From Mycobacterium sherrisii (GTDB lineage: Bacteria > Actinomycetota > Actinomycetes > Mycobacteriales > Mycobacteriaceae), in assembly GCF_002102355.1 (NCBI RefSeq), contig NZ_LQPT01000077.1, forward strand, positions 1 through 64,000: DNA of 64,000 nucleotides, in the 5' to 3' direction. Positions 15,452 to 26,572 of the stretch are shown in pieces (the first letter of the stretch is position 1; the number at the start of each line of letters is the position of its first letter). The notes under the pieces are model-generated. The model made no database searches. It saw only the letters and a list, made by a program, of their open reading frames with translations, and was not told where the DNA came from. A program made the position numbers and the translations under genes.

Positions 15452-17104
15452 TCAGCTGTCCGGGTGGGCCGGTAACGAGAAGTGTTCGGGCGGCACCTCC
15501 GGGGCGCTGGGCTCCTGCCCGGACAGTTGTGTGGTGATGCCGTGAAGCACCTGGTTGACGTTGCCGGTGAGACGGTTGTAGTTCAATGTCCCGTGCTGGA
15601 AGTTCTGTGTGATCTGCAGCGGCTCTTGTATTTCGGCGCTGGTCGGCAAGCCCAACGGACCGCGCTCATAGCTTTGCGCCGCCCAGGCGTCGTAGATGGC
15701 ACCCGTGACGGGCTGTGCACCGGTGGCCGGCGACCAGTACATGGCGCCCCTGGCGAAGGTGGAGTAGCGGGCACCGCCTTCGGCGTTGTCCTCGGGTGAC
15801 GTCGGCGCACCCAGCACGCTGTTCATCCCGCCGAGTTCCTGCCAGCGCTGATAAATCGCGCCACCGGCCAGCGCCTGGATCAGTTCCTCCGGCGGGTCGT
15901 TGAAATGCGATGCGATATCCCGGATTTCGTCCATCAACGCGTACGCGGCATTACCCGGGCAGTCGGTGTTGCCGACATCGCGGTGGGTGAAGATGGTCGG
16001 CAGCGTGGCGAGGGCGCCCGCCGGGAAGGTGGTGTAGTGGCTGCCCGCGGACTCCAGCGTCACCGTGCCTTTGGGGTCCACACCGTCCAGGCCCAGCCGC
16101 CAGCCCAGCAGCCGGCCGACGGCCCGCAACTGCAGGGGCGTCGGGGGGACGTCGTCGAAGTTGCCGATCATCGCCACGCCCCAGGTGTTGCGGTTGAAGC
16201 CGCCGGTATGGAAGCCCTCGACCGCCTTGGTCAGCCCGCCGGCACTGCCCTCGAACACCTGACCGTACTTGTCGACCAGCGCGTTGTATGCGATGTCGCA
16301 CCAGCCCAGCGTCTTGCTGTGGTAGGTGTAGATCGCCTTGACGATGCCCGCCGATTCCAGCGGCGAATAGTCGTTGCTGCCGGCGGTGTGGTGAATGACG
16401 GCGGCGCGCACCCCGTTGTCGTACTGCGGGGCCCCGCAGCGCAGCGACTCATCGGCGCCCCACTCCGCACGGCTGATGATGGGGGGCGCCTGGCCGGGCA
16501 TCACGACTCCGGACGGCGGCGTCCATTGGGTGTCGACCGGGGCCTGCGGTGGGGAGATCAGGATCGCGGAGATGTTCTGTCCGAACGGCTGTTCGCGGGA
16601 CGCGGGGCGATAGCCCAGGTCGGTGTCCGGTTTCGGGATCAGCGGAGGCAGGCTGGGAGCGGCGTCGAGCGGGCGGGTGACCGCGATCTGCACCGTGGTG
16701 GTGGTGCCGACGAACAGCGGGTCGGTGCTGCGGGGGCCTTCGGTGGGACCCGGCTGGGCCGACTCTGCTTCGGCCGCCTTGTCCGGAGCCGCGGTTTCGT
16801 ACTCGGTCTGATACCACGGCCCCCAGGAGCCGTCGGCGTGCTTGGCCCGCACCCGGGTCGACGTGCCGGCCAGGTCGCCGGTCAAAGCGACCAGCGAGAA
16901 CGGCGTCGGTTGGGTGAGTTCGCGGACCGTGACGCCGCCGGTGAGTCCGACCAGCGGCTGTTCGGCGAGCTGGGTGTCGCGGGCCGGTGCCGCCGTGGCG
17001 GGACCGCCGTGCTCGCGGGTTAGATCCGCCACCGCCGAAACGAGGACAACCGTCGCCGCGACGGCGGTGAGCAACGTCGTGGGCGCGCGGCGACGAGACG
17101 ACAC
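15452..17104 (-). CDS. Secreted PGRP/amidase_2-domain protein with LGFP repeats (Rv3811-like)
   Basis: A 550-aa exported protein. Residues 1-30 form a signal sequence (RRRAPTTLLTAVAATVVLVS). The peptidoglycan-recognition/amidase domain spans about 195-390: SRAEWGADESLRCG, VIHHTAGSNDYS (His pair for zinc), YHSKTLGWCDIAYN, FEGSAGGLTKAVEGFHTGGF, and IFTHRDVGNTDCPG (third His and Cys). Three LGFP-type repeats follow (GGAIYQRWQELGGMNSVLG, GARYSTFARGAMYW, GAIYDAWAAQSYERGPLGLP), associated with cell-wall attachment. The family cleaves N-acetylmuramoyl-L-alanine bonds with zinc; the ligands look complete. It sits next to erp as in M. tuberculosis. Start GTG 17104. Confidence 0.9.
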   Translation of the reverse strand: MSSRRRAPTTLLTAVAATVVLVSAVADLTREHGGPATAAPARDTQLAEQPLVGLTGGVTVRELTQPTPFSLVALTGDLAGTSTRVRAKHADGSWGPWYQTEYETAAPDKAAEAESAQPGPTEGPRSTDPLFVGTTTTVQIAVTRPLDAAPSLPPLIPKPDTDLGYRPASREQPFGQNISAILISPPQAPVDTQWTPPSGVVMPGQAPPIISRAEWGADESLRCGAPQYDNGVRAAVIHHTAGSNDYSPLESAGIVKAIYTYHSKTLGWCDIAYNALVDKYGQVFEGSAGGLTKAVEGFHTGGFNRNTWGVAMIGNFDDVPPTPLQLRAVGRLLGWRLGLDGVDPKGTVTLESAGSHYTTFPAGALATLPTIFTHRDVGNTDCPGNAAYALMDEIRDIASHFNDPPEELIQALAGGAIYQRWQELGGMNSVLGAPTSPEDNAEGGARYSTFARGAMYWSPATGAQPVTGAIYDAWAAQSYERGPLGLPTSAEIQEPLQITQNFQHGTLNYNRLTGNVNQVLHGITTQLSGQEPSAPEVPPEHFSLPAHPDS

Positions 17105-17185
17105 CAGCTGATGTTACGTGTGTTTCTGGTGTTATTTATGTGACGACACGTCGTCGGTGTGTCCTCGACGCGGCCCAAACGTTCG

Positions 17186-17221
17186 ACGGCACCGCAGAGT
17201 GTGGTGGCTCTGCGGTGCCGT
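17186..17221 (-). terminator. Strong hairpin downstream of erp
   Basis: Perfect 14-bp inverted repeat (ACGGCACCGCAGAG paired with CTCTGCGGTGCCGT) around an 8-base loop, 24 bp after the erp stop. There is no long T-run on the minus strand after it, as is common for mycobacterial terminators. It separates erp from the downstream amidase gene. Confidence 0.75.
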
Positions 17222-17244
17222 CAGGTGACAGGACCCCCAAAGGT

Positions 17245-18246
17245 CTAGACGGGAGGCAGCGCCGGCGGAAGCGCGGCACCGGCCGCCGGCAGGGCAGCGC
17301 CCGCGGCGGGCAGGGCGGCACCGGCCGCCGGCAGGGCACCGGCGGCATGCGGGAGCGCGGCCGCCGCACCAGGCAGGGCACCCGCCGCGCCAGGCAGGGC
17401 ACCCGCGGCGCCGGGCAGGGCCCCGGCGGCACCGGGCAGGCCCGCACCACCTTGCGCCTGCGCGATGGCCGGCATCACCAACCCCTTGAGCAGGTCGATG
17501 GCCTGGCCGGCACCCAGCTGGTTGGCGGCCTGCATCACGTCATTGACGAGTCCGCCGCTACCGCTGCCGCTGCCGCCGCCGACCGGCGAGGTGCCGCCGA
17601 GCGTCGAGGGGTCACCCAGGATCGGATACGTGCCGTCGACACCCGGGTCCAGCGGAGCGCTGATCGGCACTTCGCCGGGGGTGCCCACGCCCGGGGTGAG
17701 GCCGGCCGGGCTGGTCAGTGCCGGGTTTAGCCCTGCTGCCGGTGTCGTCGGCAGGCCGGGGGTTGGCACACCGGGCTGCGGCAGCGCGCCCGGGCTGGAC
17801 AGGCCCGTGGCGCCCGGCGTCAGGCCGGGACTCGTCAGGCCGGGGCTGGTCAGCCCCGGATTCGTCAGGCCGGGTGTGCCCAGCCCAGGCGTTCCCAGCC
17901 CCGGGCTGGTCAGGCCGGGACTGGTCAAGCCCGGGCTGGTCAGACCGGTGGTCCCCAAGCCGGGAGAACCGAGCCCCGGGCTGGTGAGGCCCGTGGTGCC
18001 GGTGCCACCCAGGGCGGGCACCGGGGGCAGGTTGATCCCGAACGAGGACAGACCCTGGGTCAGGGCTCCCATGAGCTCACCCGGCAGGTCGGACATGACG
18101 GCGGCCTGCTTGAACTCGTGGTGCTCCACCGGTTTGTTGGCGGCGGTCGATTCGTAAACCAGGAAGTACGCGCAAGGACTCGCCACTGCCAGGGCGGCGA
18201 CCGCGCTCATGGCTGTCGAGAGCTTGCGACGGCGTCGGTTCGGCAC
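17245..18246 (-). CDS. erp: Exported repetitive protein Erp/PirG
   Basis: Surface-exposed virulence-associated protein, 333 aa against about 284 in M. tuberculosis. Signal sequence at 7-29 (RKLSTAMSAVAALAVASPCA). The middle holds about a dozen PGL-[TS]-[SNT/P] five-residue repeats (about residues 80-150), the family hallmark. A conserved globular part follows (PLDPGVDGTYPILGDPSTLG, then VNDVMQAANQLGAGQAIDLL). The C-terminus is a second, Ala-rich repeat array: four GAAGALP-type units, then PAAGAAL units. No typical C-terminal hydrophobic anchor was recognised after the repeats, where M. tuberculosis Erp has a hydrophobic end. Start GTG 18246 with GGAG six to eight bases upstream. Divergent from glf across 250 bp. 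Confidence 0.93.
   Translation of the reverse strand: MPNRRRRKLSTAMSAVAALAVASPCAYFLVYESTAANKPVEHHEFKQAAVMSDLPGELMGALTQGLSSFGINLPPVPALGGTGTTGLTSPGLGSPGLGTTGLTSPGLTSPGLTSPGLGTPGLGTPGLTNPGLTSPGLTSPGLTPGATGLSSPGALPQPGVPTPGLPTTPAAGLNPALTSPAGLTPGVGTPGEVPISAPLDPGVDGTYPILGDPSTLGGTSPVGGGSGSGSGGLVNDVMQAANQLGAGQAIDLLKGLVMPAIAQAQGGAGLPGAAGALPGAAGALPGAAGALPGAAAALPHAAGALPAAGAALPAAGAALPAAGAALPPALPPV
17262..17452 (-). repeat. Ala/Pro-rich tandem repeats in the erp 3' end
   Basis: In-frame tandem units of about 21 bp coding GAAGALP and AAGAALP. Units differ at a few positions, so the array is old or under selection. Such arrays change copy number easily and could make Erp length strain-variable. Confidence 0.75.
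17810..18005 (-). repeat. PGL-type pentapeptide repeats in the erp centre
   Basis: Fifteen-base units coding PGLTS and variants (PGLGT, PGLGS, PGLTN, PGLTP). About a dozen copies in tandem. This array defines the Erp family and varies in number between species. Confidence 0.85.
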
Positions 18247-19714
<1,468 letters not shown>

Positions 19715-19763
19715 TGCGCGCCCACCACGATGCACCGCGACGCATGATGAGGAGTGGCGCCCA

Positions 19764-21650
19764 ATGACTGCCGTGAGCTTGCTGTCTCGTATCATCTTGC
19801 CCCGGCCGGGTGAACCGCTCGACGTCCGAAAGCTCTATCTGGAGGAGTCGACCACCAACGCGCGGCGCGCGCACGCGACCAGCCGTACCTCGCTGGAGAT
19901 CGGCAAGGAATCCGAGGTGTCGTTCGCCACCTACTTCAACGCCTTCCCGGCCAGTTACTGGCGACGCTGGTCGATCTGCACGTCGGTGGTGTTGCGGGTC
20001 GAGCTGACCGGAACCGGGCGCGTGGACGTGTACCGCACGAAAGCCACCGGGGTGCGGATTTCCGTGCAAGGCCGCCAGTTCGTCGGCACCGACGAACAAC
20101 CCGCCGTCGTCGAGATCGAGGTGGGGCTCAAGCCCTTCGAGGACGGCGGCTGGATCTGGTTCGACATCACCACCGACACCGAGGTCACCCTGCGCAGCGG
20201 CGGGTGGTATGCGACCGAGCCCGCCCCCGGCACGGCCAAGGTCGCCGTCGGCATCCCCACCTTCAACCGCCCCGCGGACTGTGTCAACGCACTGGCCGAT
20301 CTCACCGCAGATCCCTTGGTGGACGCGGTAATCGGTGCGGTCATCGTGCCGGATCAGGGGGTCCGGAAGGTGCGCGACCACCCCGACTTCCCGGCCGCGG
20401 CCGCGGGCCTGGGCACCCGGCTGTCCATTCACGACCAGCCCAACCTCGGTGGCTCCGGCGGCTACAGCCGGGTGATGTACGAGGCGCTGAAAAACACTGA
20501 CTGCGAACAGATTCTGTTCATGGACGACGACATCCGCATCGAGCCGGACTCGATCCTGCGGGTGCTGGCCCTGAGCCGCTTCGCCAAAACGCCGATGCTG
20601 ATCGGCGGCCAGATGCTCAATCTGCAGGAGCCCTCGCACCTGCACATCATGGGCGAGGTGGTGGACCAGTCGAACTTCATGTGGACCGCCGCGCCGCACG
20701 CCGAATACGACCACAACTTCGCCGAATTCCCGTTGGGGGACAAGAACGAACGCAGCGCGCTGCTGCACCGGCGCATCGACGTCGACTTCAACGGTTGGTG
20801 GACATGCATGATCCCGCGGCAGGTCGCCGAGGAACTCGGCCAGCCGCTGCCCTTGTTCATCAAATGGGACGACGCCGAATACGGTCTGCGCGCCGGCGAA
20901 CACGGCTACCCAACCGTCACCCTGCCCGGTGCGGCGATCTGGCACATGGCCTGGAGCGACAAGGACGACGCGATCGACTGGCAGGCCTACTACCACCTGC
21001 GCAACCGGCTGGTGGTCGCGGCGTTGCACTGGGACGGCGACATCACCGGACTGGTCCGCAGCCACCTCAAAGCAACGCTGAAACACCTTGCCTGCCTTGA
21101 GTATTCGACTGTGGCGATCCAGAATCGCGCCATCGACGACTTCCTGGCCGGACCGGAGCACATCTTCTCGATCTTGGAATCGGCGCTGCCGGAAGTGCAT
21201 CGGCTGCGCAAGGAATACCCGGACGCCGTCGTGCTGCCCGCGGCCAGTGAGCTGCCGCCACCGCGGGACAAGACCAAGGCGATGAAGCCGCCGGTCAACC
21301 CGGTGTCGATCGGCTACCGGCTGGCCCGGGGAATCCTGCACAACCTCAAGGCCGCCGACCCGGAAAGCCACCGGCGTCCGCAGTACAACGTGCCGACCCA
21401 GGACGCGCGCTGGTTCCGGCTGTGCACCGTCGACGGCGTCACCGTCACCACCGCCGACGGATGCGGCGTGGTGTACCGGCAGCGCGATCGACGCAAGATG
21501 TTCACCTTGCTGCTGCAGTCGCTGCGCCGGCAGCGTCAGCTGTTGCGCCGGTTCGATGAGATGCGCCGGGTCTACCGCGGTGCGCTGCCGGTGCTGTCCA
21601 GCAAGCAGAAGTGGGAGACGGCGTTGCTGCCCGCGACACAGCATGGCTGA
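19764..21650 (+). CDS. glfT2: Galactofuranosyltransferase GlfT2
   Basis: Processive GT2 enzyme that elongates the galactan with alternating beta-1,5 and beta-1,6 galactofuranose from UDP-Galf at the inner membrane face. 628 aa (637 in M. tuberculosis). An N-terminal beta-barrel domain (about 1-150) precedes the GT-A domain. VAVGIPTFNRPADCVNALAD begins it; the metal DDD is at 254-256 (FMDDDIRIEPDS); FNGWWTCMIPR and KWDDAEYGLRAGEHG hold further catalytic residues, and WHMAWSDKDD the metal His. A C-terminal helical domain follows. ATG 19764 is favoured; 20 extra codons to 19704 lie inside glf. Its 3' end overlaps the PAP2 gene by 8 bp. Confidence 0.96.
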   Translation: MTAVSLLSRIILPRPGEPLDVRKLYLEESTTNARRAHATSRTSLEIGKESEVSFATYFNAFPASYWRRWSICTSVVLRVELTGTGRVDVYRTKATGVRISVQGRQFVGTDEQPAVVEIEVGLKPFEDGGWIWFDITTDTEVTLRSGGWYATEPAPGTAKVAVGIPTFNRPADCVNALADLTADPLVDAVIGAVIVPDQGVRKVRDHPDFPAAAAGLGTRLSIHDQPNLGGSGGYSRVMYEALKNTDCEQILFMDDDIRIEPDSILRVLALSRFAKTPMLIGGQMLNLQEPSHLHIMGEVVDQSNFMWTAAPHAEYDHNFAEFPLGDKNERSALLHRRIDVDFNGWWTCMIPRQVAEELGQPLPLFIKWDDAEYGLRAGEHGYPTVTLPGAAIWHMAWSDKDDAIDWQAYYHLRNRLVVAALHWDGDITGLVRSHLKATLKHLACLEYSTVAIQNRAIDDFLAGPEHIFSILESALPEVHRLRKEYPDAVVLPAASELPPPRDKTKAMKPPVNPVSIGYRLARGILHNLKAADPESHRRPQYNVPTQDARWFRLCTVDGVTVTTADGCGVVYRQRDRRKMFTLLLQSLRRQRQLLRRFDEMRRVYRGALPVLSSKQKWETALLPATQHG

Positions 21651-22179
21651 ACCCGCGGTCGAGGCGCCCACCGGCGAGGTGGCCGCGATGGTCGCCGTGC
21701 AATCGGCACTGGCCGGCCGCCCCGGGGCGCTGGCCGTCGCCCGCGCCATGTCGCACTTCGGCGAGCACAGCCTCGGCTGGCTCGTCCTCGCGGCGTTCGG
21801 TGCGCTCGTGGTACCCGCGCGCCGCCGCGACTGGCTGGTCGCCGGGACGGGCGCGTTCACCGCGCACGCGAGTGCGGTGCTGATCAAGCGGGTGGTGCGC
21901 CGCAAGCGCCCGCATCACCCCGCCGTCCAGGTCAACGTCGGCACCCCCAGCCAGCTGAGTTTCCCGTCCGCGCACGCCACCTCGACCACGGCCGCGGCGG
22001 TGCTGATGGGACGGGCCGCCGGGCTGCCGCGGGGACTGAGCGCGGCGGTGCTGGTGCCGCCCATGGCGCTGTCGCGGATACTGCTGGGCGTGCACTATCC
22101 CAGCGATGTCGCTTTCGGCGTGGCGCTCGGCGCCACCGTCGCACGCCTTGCACTCTGGCTCGATAGGAAGTCGAGATAG
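21643..22179 (+). CDS. PAP2-family membrane phosphatase (Rv3807c-like; decaprenylphosphoryl-phosphoribose phosphatase)
   Basis: A 178-aa polytopic protein with all three PAP2 signatures: KRVVRRKRP (K-x6-RP), PSAHATS (PSxH), and SRILLGVHYPSD (SR-x5-H-x3-D). In M. tuberculosis the homologue Rv3807c is the proposed phosphatase converting decaprenylphosphoryl-5-phosphoribose to decaprenylphosphoryl-ribose, between UbiA and DprE1. It overlaps the end of glfT2 and stops 2 bp before ubiA, so it is translationally coupled in the operon. Confidence 0.9.
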   Translation: MAEPAVEAPTGEVAAMVAVQSALAGRPGALAVARAMSHFGEHSLGWLVLAAFGALVVPARRRDWLVAGTGAFTAHASAVLIKRVVRRKRPHHPAVQVNVGTPSQLSFPSAHATSTTAAAVLMGRAAGLPRGLSAAVLVPPMALSRILLGVHYPSDVAFGVALGATVARLALWLDRKSR

Positions 22180-22181
22180 GT

Positions 22182-23102
22182 GTGTCGGAGATGAGCGAAG
22201 ACGTGGTGACCGGACGGCCACCGGCGAACCTGATCACCGGAGTGATCAAGGCGATGCGCCCGCGCCAGTGGGTCAAGAACGTGTTGGTGGTGGCGGCCCC
22301 GGTGGCCGCGGCCGGGCGCGGCGGCCGCTACGACTACGCCGAGGTAGCGACAAAGGTGGGCGTGGCGTTCGTCGTGTTCAGCCTGGCGGCCTCGGCGATC
22401 TACCTGATCAACGACGTCCGCGACGTGGAGGCCGACCGCGAGCATCCGACCAAGCGGTTCCGGCCGATCGCGGCCGGTGTGGTGCCCGAGTGGCTCGCCT
22501 ACCTGCTGGCGGCGGTGCTGGGCATCGCCTCGCTGGCCATCTCCTGGTGGCTCACCCCCAACCTCGCTGTGGTGATGGCCGTCTACATCGCGATGCAACT
22601 GGGCTACTGCTTCGGGCTGAAACACCAAGCGGTGATGGACATTTGCATCGTGTCGTCGGCGTATTTGCTGCGGGCCATCGCCGGAGGCGCGGCCACCGAC
22701 ATTCCGCTTTCCCGGTGGTTCCTGCTGACCGCGGCGTTCGCGTCGCTGTTCATGGTGGCCGGCAAACGCTATGCCGAGTTGCAGCTGGCCGAGCGCACCG
22801 GCGCGGCCATCCGCAAGTCGCTGGAGAGCTACACCAGCACGTATCTGCGGTTCGTCTGGACGTTGTCGGCGACCGCGGTGGTGATGTGCTACGGCCTGTG
22901 GGCTTTCGAGCGGGACCGCTACTCGGGTTCCTGGTTCGCGGTGTCGATGGTCCCCTTCACGATCGCGATCCTGCGCTATGCCGTCGACGTCGACGGCGGA
23001 CTGGCCGGCGAGCCCGAAGACATCGCACTGCGTGACCGGGTGTTACAGCTGCTGTTCCTGGCGTGGATCGCAACGGTTGGTGCCGCGGTTGCCTTCGGCT
23101 AG
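22182..23102 (+). CDS. ubiA: Decaprenylphosphoryl-5-phosphoribose synthase (UbiA prenyltransferase family)
   Basis: Integral membrane enzyme that moves 5-phosphoribose from PRPP to decaprenyl phosphate, the first committed step to the arabinose donor. 306 aa, about 302 in M. tuberculosis. The prenyl-phosphate Asp motif is NDVRDVEADREHP and the second Asp-rich loop is YAVDVDGG. About eight to nine hydrophobic helices. GTG 22182 is used; ATG 22191 is an alternative. Mutations in this gene are known to raise ethambutol resistance in M. tuberculosis; resistance cannot be judged here without an alignment. Confidence 0.95.
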   Translation: MSEMSEDVVTGRPPANLITGVIKAMRPRQWVKNVLVVAAPVAAAGRGGRYDYAEVATKVGVAFVVFSLAASAIYLINDVRDVEADREHPTKRFRPIAAGVVPEWLAYLLAAVLGIASLAISWWLTPNLAVVMAVYIAMQLGYCFGLKHQAVMDICIVSSAYLLRAIAGGAATDIPLSRWFLLTAAFASLFMVAGKRYAELQLAERTGAAIRKSLESYTSTYLRFVWTLSATAVVMCYGLWAFERDRYSGSWFAVSMVPFTIAILRYAVDVDGGLAGEPEDIALRDRVLQLLFLAWIATVGAAVAFG

Positions 23103-23133
23103 TCCCGGCCTGGAGGCCATCAAGCGTGAGGTG

Positions 23134-25059
23134 ATGCGCCGCCGGGCCGGGGGCAGGCGGCGTGGTCGGTCGCCGTTCCCGTACGACACCGTGGTGCGGG
23201 CCAGCCTGTGGATTAGCGTGGCGGTGGTCGCGGTGCTGTTCGGGTGGGGTGCCTGGCAGCGGCGCTGGATTGCCGACGACGGACTGATCGTGCTGCGCAC
23301 GGTGCGCAACCTGCTGGCCGGCAATGGCCCGGTGTTCAACCAGGGCGAGCGGGTGGAGGCGAACACCTCGACCGCCTGGACCTACCTGATGTACGCCGGC
23401 GGCTGGGTCGGCGGACCGCTGCGGCTGGAGTACGTCGCGCTGACGTTGGCGCTGGTGCTGTCGGTGACCGGAATCGTGCTGCTGATGCTGGGCACGGGCC
23501 GGCTCTACGCCCCCAGCCTGCGGGGCCGCCGCGCGATCATGCTGCCCGCCGGGGCGCTGGTCTACATCGCGCTGCCGCCGGCGCGTGACTTCGCCACCTC
23601 CGGCCTGGAAAACGGCCTGACGCTGGCGTATTTGGGGTTGCTGTGGTGGATGCTGGTCTGCTGGTCCCAGCCGGTGCGCAACCGTCCCGACAGCGAGCTG
23701 TTCCTCGGGACGCTGGCCTTCGTCGCGGGATTCAGTGTGCTGGTCCGTCCCGAGCTGGCGCTGATGGGCGGACTGGCGCTGATCATGATGCTGACAGCGG
23801 CCCGAAGGTGGCGACGCCGGGTGCTGATCGTGGTGGCCGGCGGGCTGCTGCCGGTGGCGTACCAGATTTTCCGGATGGGCTACTACGGGCTGCTGGTGCC
23901 CGGCACCGCGCTGGCCAAGGACGCCGCAGGTGACAAGTGGTCGCAGGGCATGATTTATCTGTCCAATTTCGTCCACCCCTACGCGGTGTGGCTGCCGGTG
24001 CTGCTGCTGGTGCCGCTGGGGGTGATGGTGATGGCCGCGCGACGCCGGCCGTCGTTTCTGCGCCCGATGCTGGCGCCCAATTACGGCCGGCTGGCCCGCC
24101 GCGTGCAGAGCCCGCCGGCGGTGGTCGGCTTCGTCCTGGTCAGTGGGCTGCTGCAGGCGTTGTACTGGACCCGGCAGGGCGGCGATTTCATGCATGCGCG
24201 AGTGCTGTTGGCGCCCCTGTTTTGTTTGCTGGCACCCGTCGCCGTGGTGCCGGTACTGATTCCCGACGGACAGGATTACTCCCGCGAGACGGGGTACTGG
24301 CTGGCCGGCGCCGCCGGCCTGCTGTGGGTAGGTCTGGCGGGCTGGTCGCTGTGGGCAGCAAACTCACCGGGGATGGGCTACGACGCCACCCACGTCACCT
24401 ACACCGGCATCGTCGACGAGCGGCGGTTCTACGCCCAGGCGACCGGGCACGCCCACCCGCTGACCGCGGAGGACTACCTGGATTACCCGCGCATGGCCGC
24501 CGTGCTGACCGCGCTGGATAACACGCCGGAGGGAGCGCTGCTGCTGCCGTCCGGCAATTACACGCAGTGGGACCTGGTGCCCATGCTGCAAGCGCCACCC
24601 GGCCAGCCTCCGCAAAAGCCCCAGCACGCAGTGTTTTTCACGAATTTGGGGATGCTGGGCATGAACGTCGGGCTCGACGTGCGGGTGATCGATCAGATCG
24701 GGTTGGCCAACCCGCTTGCCCAGCACACTCAGCGCCTGACGCACGGGCGGATCGGGCACGACAAGAACCTCTTCCCCGACTGGGTGATCGCCGACGGGCC
24801 CTGGGTGAAGCTGTACCCGGGTGTTCCGGGCTATCTGGACGTCAATTGGGTCGCTCAGGCGGTGGCTGCCCTGCAGTGCCCGGAGACCAAGGCCGTGCTG
24901 GCCTCGGTGCGCGCGCCGATGACGGTGCATCGGTTCGTCTCAAACTTCTTGCACTCCTTCGAATTCACCGCCTATCGGATCGACCGGGTACCCCGCTACG
25001 AACTCGCTCGGTGCGGTCTTCCGGTGCCACCGGAGATTCCCCCGCCGCCCCGGGAGTGA
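23134..25059 (+). CDS. aftB: Terminal beta-(1,2)-arabinofuranosyltransferase AftB
   Basis: GT-C membrane enzyme that adds the terminal beta-1,2 arabinofuranose from decaprenyl-phosphoarabinose, capping arabinan branches that carry mycolates. About 641 aa from ATG 23134; the M. tuberculosis homologue starts near the internal VRASLW (GTG 23191/23194), so the true start may be downstream. The GT-C acidic motif is RRWIADDGLIVLRTVRN in the first periplasmic loop, followed by FNQGERVEANTSTAWTY. About ten membrane helices, then a soluble C-terminal domain. It begins about 30 bp after ubiA and is the last gene of the run; a 323-bp gap precedes fbpA. Confidence 0.92.
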   Translation: MRRRAGGRRRGRSPFPYDTVVRASLWISVAVVAVLFGWGAWQRRWIADDGLIVLRTVRNLLAGNGPVFNQGERVEANTSTAWTYLMYAGGWVGGPLRLEYVALTLALVLSVTGIVLLMLGTGRLYAPSLRGRRAIMLPAGALVYIALPPARDFATSGLENGLTLAYLGLLWWMLVCWSQPVRNRPDSELFLGTLAFVAGFSVLVRPELALMGGLALIMMLTAARRWRRRVLIVVAGGLLPVAYQIFRMGYYGLLVPGTALAKDAAGDKWSQGMIYLSNFVHPYAVWLPVLLLVPLGVMVMAARRRPSFLRPMLAPNYGRLARRVQSPPAVVGFVLVSGLLQALYWTRQGGDFMHARVLLAPLFCLLAPVAVVPVLIPDGQDYSRETGYWLAGAAGLLWVGLAGWSLWAANSPGMGYDATHVTYTGIVDERRFYAQATGHAHPLTAEDYLDYPRMAAVLTALDNTPEGALLLPSGNYTQWDLVPMLQAPPGQPPQKPQHAVFFTNLGMLGMNVGLDVRVIDQIGLANPLAQHTQRLTHGRIGHDKNLFPDWVIADGPWVKLYPGVPGYLDVNWVAQAVAALQCPETKAVLASVRAPMTVHRFVSNFLHSFEFTAYRIDRVPRYELARCGLPVPPEIPPPPRE

Positions 25060-26423
<1,364 letters not shown>

Positions 26424-26438
26424 ACACAGCACGACCGA

Positions 26439-26468
26439 GCGGCGGGAACCCTTGCGGGTTCCCGCCGC
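26439..26468 (+). terminator. Terminator after fbpA
   Basis: Perfect 13-bp stem (GCGGCGGGAACCC / GGGTTCCCGCCGC) with a TTGC loop, 15 bp after the fbpA stop and followed by TTCGTCGTTTG. A G+C-rich rho-independent hairpin that should separate fbpA from fbpD. Confidence 0.85.
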
Positions 26469-26572
26469 TTCGTCGTTTGCGGGGGTGTGACGTGTTTCAC
26501 TACCCTGCGGGTCGGCCGTACTTCGGCGCTGGTTACTGTGCAAACACAGCGACTACACGATGGAGGGTGGAC

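Noticed and set aside
13276-15537. 753-codon plus-strand frame over the decarboxylase-SpeE gene
   Set aside because: Antisense shadow; no motif, and the minus frame has complete PLP and SpeE motifs.
17262-18005. CRISPR-like or intergenic satellite array
   Set aside because: The repeats are in-frame coding units of erp with no spacers of uniform length.
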